This document shows positions 57,717 through 64,000 of a stretch of 64,000 nt of DNA, piece by piece (the stretch's first letter is position 1; each line of letters opens with the position of its first letter). Source of the DNA: Pseudomonas sp. 2FG (lineage in GTDB: Bacteria > Pseudomonadota > Gammaproteobacteria > Pseudomonadales > Pseudomonadaceae); the NCBI RefSeq assembly GCF_005502935.1, contig NZ_SCMP01000003.1, positions 248,001 through 312,000 on the forward strand. Reading direction: 5' to 3'. The notes below the pieces were generated by a model that was not told where the DNA came from, searched no databases, and saw nothing but the letters and a program-made list of their open reading frames with translations. Both the position numbers and the translations under genes were made by a program.

Positions 57717-57764
57717 GGCAGGCTCGCAGCCTGCCTGGAACTGAACCGGCAGCAGCTCAGTTCC
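57717..57764. repeat. Two adjacent perfect hairpins between the hydrolase and pgl
   Basis: GGCAGGCT-CGC-AGCCTGCC (57717-57735) and GGAACTGA ... TCAGTTCC (57737-57764, 12-base loop). No T-tract follows, so they may be a weak terminator for the hydrolase gene or an operator for pgl. Confidence 0.55.
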
Positions 57765-57776
57765 AGACAGCAGCCT

Positions 57777-58613
57777 TCAAGCCACCGCACTCGCAGACGC
57801 CTGACGCACACTTGCGAGCAACTCCAACACAGCCTCGATCAAGCGCGGATCGGCCAGCACGCGCTGATGCCCGCCCTGCGCCAAGCGCAGTAAACGGCTG
57901 TCGAACCAAGCTGCATGAATGATCTCGGCTTCGCTCACCGGCACCATCGGATCATCTTCCGCATGCACGACCAGGCCAGGGAGATCCAGCTGATAACGCG
58001 CCACATCGAGATGCGCCGCCGGCATTCCGGCATGCTGCTCAACCAGACGAACAAAGTGCGCCCGCGCCTGCTCGGGTAACGCCATAAAACGCGCGAAACG
58101 CCGCAGCATGCCGAGAATCCGACTAGGCGCCGAGATGCTCACCACTGCCTTGGTGCGCAACCCCAATTGGGTGGCCAACAGCGCACTGGCCCCGCCCATG
58201 GAATGGCCGATCACCGCCTGCAGCGGCGGCAACTCGCCAGCGGCCTCGAGCAAGGCGCGGGCGAACAGCACCACGCTGGCCTCATGACCAGGCGAACGGC
58301 CATGGGCCGGTGCATCCAGCGCTATGACGCCATAACCGGCGTTGACCAGCGCCTCGATGAGTGCTGCGAACTGCGTCGGCCGGCCTTCCCAGCCGTGCAG
58401 CAGCAACACCGTAGGGCCACTACCCCAGCGCAACGCCGAGAGCCCGAACCGCAGCGTGATGCGCTCGGCCCGCCCGAGCCAAGGCAACTCCCAGTCACGC
58501 GGCGGCAGTTCGCGCGGCGTCATGAACTCGCGGCGCATCTTGCTCGCCACTGCCTGCGGGACCAGCCGACCGACGGTGGCATTGAAACCACGCACCCAAC
58601 TCAAGTTGTTCAT
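57777..58613 (-). CDS. Alpha/beta-hydrolase
   Basis: 278 residues. The nucleophile is in GHSMGGASALL near 132, the oxyanion strand is LLLHGWEG near 70, the acid Asp in HAEDDPMVP near 217, and His in AQGGHQRVLADPR. Cap domain is short. Substrate unknown. It follows a TetR gene by 11 bases; in PAO1 the two are likewise paired, from memory, so the regulator probably controls it. Confidence 0.9.
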   Translation of the reverse strand: MNNLSWVRGFNATVGRLVPQAVASKMRREFMTPRELPPRDWELPWLGRAERITLRFGLSALRWGSGPTVLLLHGWEGRPTQFAALIEALVNAGYGVIALDAPAHGRSPGHEASVVLFARALLEAAGELPPLQAVIGHSMGGASALLATQLGLRTKAVVSISAPSRILGMLRRFARFMALPEQARAHFVRLVEQHAGMPAAHLDVARYQLDLPGLVVHAEDDPMVPVSEAEIIHAAWFDSRLLRLAQGGHQRVLADPRLIEAVLELLASVRQASASAVA

Positions 58614-58624
58614 CGCACACCTCC

Positions 58625-59164
58625 TCAGACCACCGCCGACTTGGCGGCACGCAGCACTCGGTCGGACAACTCGCCCGGGCCCAATGCCCGAGCCAAAGTC
58701 AGCCCGCCCACCATCAAGGCAAGATCGGCGAGTACCTTGTTGGCCTCTTCCGGGCTGCCCGCCAGCTCCGCCGTCATCAGCTCCAGATGCTCGGCCAAAC
58801 TCGTGCGAAAACCTTCCGGCAGGCGCGTCAATTCACCCAGCGAACTGGGTAACGGGCAGCCGTCTGTTTGCGCATCTCGATGCTTACGGGACAGGTAAAA
58901 CGCCGCCATCAATGCCCGCCGCTCGACTGCCGGCAGGCTCCGATCGAGTTCCCTCAACAAGCTGCGGCGACGCCCAAGCAACCGGCTGAAGGCCTCCAGC
59001 ATCAGCGCATCCTTGCTCTCGAAATGCGCATAAAAGCCCCCCACAGTGAGACCTGCCGCACCCATCACCTCGCCCACACTGGGCTCGGCCGGGCCACGCT
59101 GGAACAACGCCGTACTGGCAGCGCCGAGGATGCGTTCGCGGGTTTGCGCCTTCTTATCGTTCAT
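58625..59164 (-). CDS. TetR-family transcriptional regulator
   Basis: 179 residues from the ATG at 59164 (GGAGG five bases upstream). The HTH is in PSVGEVMGAAGLTVGGFYAHF near 28-48. The ligand domain is of the 16-helix TetR type, containing CPLPSS as in the Cys-bearing TetR subset that may sense electrophiles. It is the first gene of a pair with the alpha/beta-hydrolase and has a likely autoregulatory site upstream. Confidence 0.92.
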   Translation of the reverse strand: MNDKKAQTRERILGAASTALFQRGPAEPSVGEVMGAAGLTVGGFYAHFESKDALMLEAFSRLLGRRRSLLRELDRSLPAVERRALMAAFYLSRKHRDAQTDGCPLPSSLGELTRLPEGFRTSLAEHLELMTAELAGSPEEANKVLADLALMVGGLTLARALGPGELSDRVLRAAKSAVV

Positions 59165-59176
59165 ACTCGCCTCCAA

Positions 59177-59199
59177 AATATTATGATTGAAATATTATA
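59177..59199 (-). promoter_or_regulatory. TetR-gene promoter with repeated AATATTAT
   Basis: AATATTAT occurs at 59177-59184 and 59191-59198. On the minus strand the second holds a perfect TATAAT -10 box (59194-59199); no good -35 was found at 17 bases, so an activator or extended box may be used. The paired repeats are candidate autorepression sites. Confidence 0.5.
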
Positions 59200-59292
59200 C
59201 TCACAATAAATTTAAGCAAGCCGAAACCCACACCGCCGGGCGGCAGGATCGAAGCAAGACAGGAGGAAAAAGAGGAAAAAGCAGCAGACAAA

Positions 59293-59322
59293 CAAAAGGG
59301 TCATCCCGTGAAGAATGACCCT
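59293..59322 (-). terminator. Terminator of the Ala-Glu-Ala-Glu tRNA unit
   Basis: AGGGTCAT (59297-59304) pairs with ATGACCCT (59315-59322). The minus strand then reads TTTTGTTTG. It lies 26 bases past the last tRNA-Glu. Confidence 0.85.
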
Positions 59323-59348
59323 CTAAAATCCCGCAAAGCGGGTGAAAA

Positions 59349-59424
59349 TGGCGTCCCCTAGGGGACTCGAACCCCTGTTACCGCCGTGAAAGGGCGGTGT
59401 CCTAGGCCACTAGACGAAGGGGAC
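59349..59424 (-). tRNA. tRNA-Glu (TTC), distal copy
   Basis: 76 nt with encoded CCA. Acceptor stem GTCCCCT/AGGGGAC; anticodon loop CTTTCAC with anticodon TTC. Identical to the copy at 59633-59708. Confidence 0.97.
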
Positions 59425-59505
59425 AAAACCTTCGAAAAACAAGGCCAGCTTTACGCTGGCCCGTGGCAGTTTTTACAACTAGACATTGCGTTGAAACTGC
59501 AGAAT

Positions 59506-59581
<76 letters not shown>

Positions 59582-59632
59582 AGATTTATCGCCTCTCGGC
59601 TCACAGCACCTTGCGGAACTGCTTTTTAATAC

Positions 59633-59708
59633 TGGCGTCCCCTAGGGGACTCGAACCCCTGTTACCGCCGTGAAAGGGCGGTGTCCTAGGCCACTAGACG
59701 AAGGGGAC
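59633..59708 (-). tRNA. tRNA-Glu (TTC), proximal copy
   Basis: 76 nt, identical to the distal tRNA-Glu, with encoded CCA and anticodon TTC. Sits between the two tRNA-Ala genes. Confidence 0.97.
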
Positions 59709-59777
59709 GCAAAACCCTTCTAACAACTCGACCAGTTCGACGAACTGACCGTGGCAAGCCTTTCGGCTTTAAGAGAT

Positions 59778-59853
<76 letters not shown>

Positions 59854-59998
59854 ATCTCAAGGACGGGGCGCATGTTAAATGCGACCCTAATGGCTGTCAA
59901 CAAAATTTTCCTCTCTTCGCGTTTCTTTATGCTGACAGAACAACTACTTACCCCGCCCCACCAGCACTAGCTAAAGCCTGTACGGGCGGAGCAGTGGG

Positions 59999-61480
59999 TC
60001 AGGCGATAGCCGCCAGCAGCTTTTCCCATTCCTTGGTTTCTTTCTTCGACACGCCACCCAACAGCTCGATAGCCTGACGCAGGCGGAAGCGCGTGAGGTC
60101 GGGGCCGAGAATCTCCATGGCGTCCAGAACCGATACTGAGCTGGCCTGACCACTGATCGCCACGAACATCAGCGGCATCGCATCACGCAGCTTCAGCTCC
60201 AGATGTTCGACCACCGCCTGGATGCAGGCGGTGATCTGGTCTTTCTGCCACTGACGCAAGGCTTCCAGCTTCCACAGGATCAGCTGCATGACCTGCCGCA
60301 CCTGCTCTGGCGAGAGCTTCTTGTGCTCGAACAGCTTGGCCTCCAGCGGCAACGCACCGGCAAAGAAGAAGCCGGCCAGCGGCGCGATCTGACTGAGCGT
60401 CTCCACCCGCCCTTGCACATGCGGGGCAATCTTCATCAGGTATTCGGGGTTGAGCGCCCATTTCTGCACCTCTTTCGCAAACGCCTCGACGCTCAGCTCG
60501 CGCAGCCATTGGCCGTTCAGCCAAGAGAGCTTTTCCAGATCGAAAATCGGCCCGCCGAGAGAAACCCGCTGAATGTCGAAGTGCTCGATCATCTCGTCGA
60601 GGCTGAACTTCTCGCGCTCGTCCGGCATCGACCAGCCCATGCGGCCGAGGTAATTGAGCATCGCCTGCGGCAGAAAGCCCATGCGCTCGTAGAAGGTGAT
60701 CGAAGTGGGGTTCTTGCGCTTGGACAGCTTGCTCTTGTCCGGATTGCGCAGCAGCGGCATGTAGCAGAGTTGCGGCTGTTCCCAACCGAAGTACTCGTAC
60801 AGTTTGATCAGCTTGGGTGCCGACGGCAGCCACTCTTCGCCGCGCAGCACATGGGTGATGCCCATCAAATGGTCATCCACCACGTTGGCGAGGAAGTAGG
60901 TCGGTAGACCGTCGGTCTTCATCAGCACCTGCATGTCCATGCGATCCCAAGGGATCTCGACCTCGCCACGGAGCATATCCGGCACCACACAGACGCCTTC
61001 GGTCGGCATCTTCATGCGGGTCACATTCGGCTCACCCGCCGCCAGGCGCTGCTGCACTTGGTCTTTCGACAGCTGCATACAGAGGCCGTCGTAGCGCGGG
61101 GTTTCCTTACGGTCAGTCTGTTCCGCGCGCAGCTTGTCCAAGCGCTCGGTGGTGCAGAAGCAGTGGAAGGCATGGCCTTTTTCCACCAGCTCGGCGTTGT
61201 ACTTCTGGTAGATCGGACCACGCTCGCTCTGCCGATAGGGGCCGTGCGGGCCGCCCACATCCGGACCTTCGCTCCACTCGATGCCCAGCCAACGCAGGGC
61301 GTCGTAAATCTGCTGCTCGGACTCGCGAGTCGAACGCACCTGGTCGGTATCTTCGATGCGCAGGATGAACTCACCGCCGTGCTGGCGAGCGAAGCACAGG
61401 TTGAACAGGGCAATGTAGGCGGTGCCAACATGCGGGTCGCCAGTCGGTGACGGCGCGATACGGGTACGGACGGTGGTCAT
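59999..61480 (-). CDS. gltX: Glutamyl-tRNA synthetase
   Basis: 493 residues. The HIGH-type motif is in [14 protein letters not shown] near 8-21, and the KMSKS equivalent is SKLSKRKN near 250. It charges tRNA-Glu. Its transcript may run into two tRNA-Ala and two tRNA-Glu genes 145 bases downstream, an apt neighbourhood. Complete length for a proteobacterial discriminating GluRS. Confidence 0.97.
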   Translation of the reverse strand: MTTVRTRIAPSPTGDPHVGTAYIALFNLCFARQHGGEFILRIEDTDQVRSTRESEQQIYDALRWLGIEWSEGPDVGGPHGPYRQSERGPIYQKYNAELVEKGHAFHCFCTTERLDKLRAEQTDRKETPRYDGLCMQLSKDQVQQRLAAGEPNVTRMKMPTEGVCVVPDMLRGEVEIPWDRMDMQVLMKTDGLPTYFLANVVDDHLMGITHVLRGEEWLPSAPKLIKLYEYFGWEQPQLCYMPLLRNPDKSKLSKRKNPTSITFYERMGFLPQAMLNYLGRMGWSMPDEREKFSLDEMIEHFDIQRVSLGGPIFDLEKLSWLNGQWLRELSVEAFAKEVQKWALNPEYLMKIAPHVQGRVETLSQIAPLAGFFFAGALPLEAKLFEHKKLSPEQVRQVMQLILWKLEALRQWQKDQITACIQAVVEHLELKLRDAMPLMFVAISGQASSVSVLDAMEILGPDLTRFRLRQAIELLGGVSKKETKEWEKLLAAIA

Positions 61481-61559
61481 TGAGAGTCTCGAATCAACGG
61501 ATCAATTAAGGAGCCTCCGATTGACTCAAAGGCTCTCCGGCACATGGCTGTACCGTTCA

Positions 61560-62480
61560 TTAAGGGGGCAATGTTAACAGGGGCTCCCCTGTGGGCTCCA
61601 GCAACTGCCCCTCTTCCAGCGGCAGGCTACGCATCAGGAAATCCAGGAAGGCTTTCACCTTCATCGCCTGGAAGCGTCGCGATGGATAGACCGCATACAG
61701 TTCACCGATCGGAAGCCGTGCCTCGGGCAGCAGTTCGATCAGTTGGCCACTCTGCACCATCGCCTCACTGATCATCACCGGCAACCCGGCGATCCCGGCT
61801 CCCGCCAATACCGCTTCACGGGCGAAGGTGATGTTGTTACAGGACAGCACACGCTGGCAGGGAATGCTTTCACCGAGCAGCGGCCAGTAACGCGGCGAGT
61901 CTTGCGGCAAGAGGATGGCGCGATGAGCGGCCAACTGCTCGACCGTCGCCGGCACGCCATGGGCCGCTAGGTACTCGGGACTGGCACACAGGCGCCGACT
62001 GCTGGCAAAGAGTTTGCGCGCGATCAGCGTTGAGTCCTGCGGCTGGCCTAGCAGAATGGCGATGTCCACGCCCTCTTCCACCGGGTCGACGTGACGCGAG
62101 GTGATCTCGGCCTCCGCCGTAATCTGCGGGTATTGACGCATAAACGCGCCGAGCACCCGGCCGAGGAACAACTGACCGAACTCGATCGGCGCGGTGATCC
62201 GCAGCAAACCGGAAGGCTCCTGCTGTAGCTGCATGACGGCCTGCTCGGCCTCGGCAAAGTCCAGCATGATCTGCCGGCAACGCTCGTAGTACGCCTGACC
62301 GACCTCGGTCAGGCGCAATTTGCGTGTGGTGCGGTTCAGCAGGCGCACGCCGAGGCGCTCCTCCAACAGGGCGATACGGCGGCTGACCGTGGACTTCTGC
62401 ATTCCCAGACCCAAGGCGGCCTGGGTGAAGCTGTGGCACTCCACCACCCGGGTAAAGATCAGCGCATCATCAAGCCCCAT
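61560..62480 (-). CDS. LysR-type transcriptional regulator divergent from emrA-like gene
   Basis: 306 residues from the ATG at 62480 (GGGGA upstream). HTH: DDALIFTRVVECHSFTQAA with MQKSTVSRRIALLEERLGVR, then TTRKLRLTEVGQAYYERC as in the CrgA/AaeR-like group. The divergent efflux operon 105 bases away is its likely target. Confidence 0.93.
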   Translation of the reverse strand: MGLDDALIFTRVVECHSFTQAALGLGMQKSTVSRRIALLEERLGVRLLNRTTRKLRLTEVGQAYYERCRQIMLDFAEAEQAVMQLQQEPSGLLRITAPIEFGQLFLGRVLGAFMRQYPQITAEAEITSRHVDPVEEGVDIAILLGQPQDSTLIARKLFASSRRLCASPEYLAAHGVPATVEQLAAHRAILLPQDSPRYWPLLGESIPCQRVLSCNNITFAREAVLAGAGIAGLPVMISEAMVQSGQLIELLPEARLPIGELYAVYPSRRFQAMKVKAFLDFLMRSLPLEEGQLLEPTGEPLLTLPP

Positions 62481-62585
62481 TATTGTTCCCCATAAGCAAC
62501 AAAGTTTCTGAATTCTAGCGTCTACATACTTAGAAGGAACACTGTTAGATTCACTTACACTTTTGCCCGCACTTCGAGCACTCGC

Positions 62586-63632
62586 ATGCCAGCCCAACTG
62601 CAACGCCGCTTATTTATTTTCCTTGCCGCGCTTGGTCTGATCGCCCTCGCCTTCTTCGCGCACTGGTTCTTTATTGACCGATTTGTCGAAAGCACCGACA
62701 ACGCCTATGTGCAGGGCGAGATCACACGTATCTCCAGCCAGCTCAGCGCGCGCATCGACAAGGTTCTGGTGCAGGACAATCAGCACGTGCAAAAAGGCGA
62801 ACTGCTGGCGGTTCTGGAGGCCGACGACTTTCGCCTTGCCGTCGAACGCGCGCGTGCCAACCTGGCGACCCGCGAGGCCGAACAGGCTCAGGCGCGAAGC
62901 AAACTGACCCAACAAGCCAGCCTGATCGCCGCCAGCCGGGCCGATGTCTCGGCGACCCAGGCCACCCTTGACCGTACGCAAATGGACCTGTCCCGCGCTC
63001 AGACCCTGCGCAAACCCGGCTACGTCTCCGAAGAGCGCGTCACTACCCTGGCCGCCGATAGCCGCGTGGCCCGCTCGCAAGTGAGCAAGGCCGAGGCCGA
63101 CTTGCAAGCACAACGCCAGCAGATCAACTCGCTTGACGCCGAAATCAAACGCCTCGACGCACAGATCGCCAACGCCCGCGCCGAGCTCGCCCAAGCCGAG
63201 CTGAACCTCGGCCGTACCGAAATCCGCGCGCCCATCAGTGGCCTGGTTGGCCAGCGCGCCTCGCGCACCGGTCAGTACGTACAAATAGGCGCCTACTTGA
63301 TGTCGCTGGTGCCGGATGAAGACATCTGGATCCAGGCCAACTTCAAGGAAACCCAGATCGGCCCGATGCAGCCCGGACAAAAGGCCGAGCTGGTGTTCGA
63401 CGCCTATCCGGATACGCCGATCGACGGCACGGTCGAAAGCCTGTTCGCCGCCTCCGGCGCGCAGTTCAGCCTGCTGCCTCCAGACAACGCCACCGGCAAC
63501 TTCACCAAGGTGGTGCAGCGTATTCCGGTGAAACTGACCTTTGCCGCCGACAACCTGCTGAAGGGCAAGATTCGCCCCGGCATGTCCGTGACGGTCAAGG
63601 TCGACCTCAAGGCCGGCGACAGTGGCAGCTGA
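62586..63632 (+). CDS. HlyD/EmrA-type efflux membrane-fusion protein
   Basis: 348 residues. A single N-terminal membrane anchor (FIFLAALGLIALAFFAHWFF), the barrel-sandwich half STDNAYVQGEITRISSQLSA near 36-55, a long coiled-coil hairpin (about 90-190), and the second lipoyl half IRAPISGLVGQRASRTGQYV. It bridges an MFS pump to an outer-membrane channel. It overlaps the emrB-like gene by 11 bases. Confidence 0.93.
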   Translation: MPAQLQRRLFIFLAALGLIALAFFAHWFFIDRFVESTDNAYVQGEITRISSQLSARIDKVLVQDNQHVQKGELLAVLEADDFRLAVERARANLATREAEQAQARSKLTQQASLIAASRADVSATQATLDRTQMDLSRAQTLRKPGYVSEERVTTLAADSRVARSQVSKAEADLQAQRQQINSLDAEIKRLDAQIANARAELAQAELNLGRTEIRAPISGLVGQRASRTGQYVQIGAYLMSLVPDEDIWIQANFKETQIGPMQPGQKAELVFDAYPDTPIDGTVESLFAASGAQFSLLPPDNATGNFTKVVQRIPVKLTFAADNLLKGKIRPGMSVTVKVDLKAGDSGS

Positions 63633-64000
63633 TGCGCTGATCCGCCCTACCGGCGAGCCGAGCCGCCGCGACTGGATCGCGGTAATGAGCGCCATGCTCG
63701 GCGCCTTTATGGCGGTGCTGGATATCCAGATCACCAACTCATCGCTGAAGGACATCCAAGGCGCACTCTCCGCGACCCTGGAGGAAGGTTCGTGGATCTC
63801 CACCTCCTACCTGGTGGCCGAGATCATCATGATCCCGCTCACCGCCTGGCTGGTGCAGTTACTCTCCGCACGGCGCCTGGCGGTCTATGTCTCGATTGGC
63901 TTCCTGATCGCCTCCCTGCTCTGCTCGATGGCCTGGAGCCTGGAGAGCATGATCGTCTTCCGCGCCCTGCAAGGCTTTACCGGCGGTGCGCTGATCCCGC
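63622..64000 (+). CDS. EmrB/QacA-type MFS drug transporter (DHA2), cut by window end
   Basis: 126 residues visible from a GTG at 63622 overlapping the emrA-like stop. RDWIAVMSAMLGAFMAVLDI opens the first membrane segment, with the D-x-T-like DIQITNSSL (motif D1), then SWISTSYLVAEIIMIP and FRALQGFTGGALIP. This is the start of a 14-segment DHA2 transporter. No upstream ATG in frame is available. Confidence 0.92.
   Translation, partial: MAADALIRPTGEPSRRDWIAVMSAMLGAFMAVLDIQITNSSLKDIQGALSATLEEGSWISTSYLVAEIIMIPLTAWLVQLLSARRLAVYVSIGFLIASLLCSMAWSLESMIVFRALQGFTGGALIP

Overview
This window is core chromosome of a Pseudomonas species. The evidence is a complete xcp-type type II secretion cluster split into divergent xcpPQ and xcpR-Z operons, fimV next to truA-trpF-accD-folC-SPOR-cvpA-purF-metZ, a short ROSE-like leader on ibpA, Entner-Doudoroff genes, and high GC. 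From memory the gene order closely follows P. aeruginosa PAO1 from pepN to the emrAB-like genes after gltX. I see no prophage, insertion sequence, integron, CRISPR array or defence island, so this is a mostly ordinary core region with a few accessory or decaying spots.

Layout. 1-4.4 kb, minus strand: a surface/periplasm locus of unknown chemistry (DUF1302 outer-membrane barrel, DUF1329 periplasmic protein, truncated YCF48-type beta-propeller). 4.9-11.4 kb, minus: one long tight operon nadK, metallophosphoesterase, rhomboid protease, DUF1315, DUF2797, pepN. 11.7-16.9 kb: divergent DUF1853 gene, then a minus-strand group with a coiled-coil protein, a D-cysteine desulfhydrase-like PLP enzyme overlapping a cNMP-rhodanese protein, and an NTF2-like protein. 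16.9-21.4 kb: fadH (minus), a divergent nitrilase-like/AraC pair (plus), and a tiny acidic ORF (minus). 21.5-21.9 kb: tRNA-Val, tRNA-Asp, tRNA-Asp. 22.1-32.3 kb: the xcp type II secretion system. 32.4-41.8 kb: a GlsB-like membrane protein, a decayed SDR gene, then metZ, purF, cvpA, SPOR, folC, accD, trpF, truA. 41.8-51.2 kb: fimV, a catalytically dead asd paralogue, asd, leuB, a methyltransferase, leuD, leuC, with a divergent LysR gene. 52.3-59.2 kb: ibpA with a sigma-32 promoter and RNA thermometer, dusC, a thioesterase, eda-edd-pgl, an alpha/beta hydrolase and a TetR regulator. 59.3-61.5 kb: a doubled tRNA-Glu/tRNA-Ala array downstream of gltX. 61.6-64 kb: a LysR regulator divergent from an emrA/emrB-type efflux pair cut by the window end.

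How the genes work together. xcpP-Z builds the secretion machine that moves folded exoproteins from periplasm to outside; it lacks its prepilin peptidase here, which is normally encoded with the pil genes. leuC-leuD-leuB and asd-metZ supply branched-chain and aspartate-family amino acids. accD-folC-SPOR-cvpA-purF is a conserved housekeeping string. pgl-edd-eda gives the last three Entner-Doudoroff steps in one strand-consistent cluster, without zwf, hexR or glk nearby.

The best candidates for new biology are the DUF1302/DUF1329/YCF48 locus, the DUF2797 protein (a Cys-rich zinc-ribbon-like region followed by a GIY-YIG-like signature), the sulfur-themed cNMP-rhodanese/desulfhydrase overlap, the nitrilase-like/AraC pair, the Asd-like protein without its catalytic cysteine, and a 29-residue acidic ORF. 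None of these amounts to a demonstrated new system.
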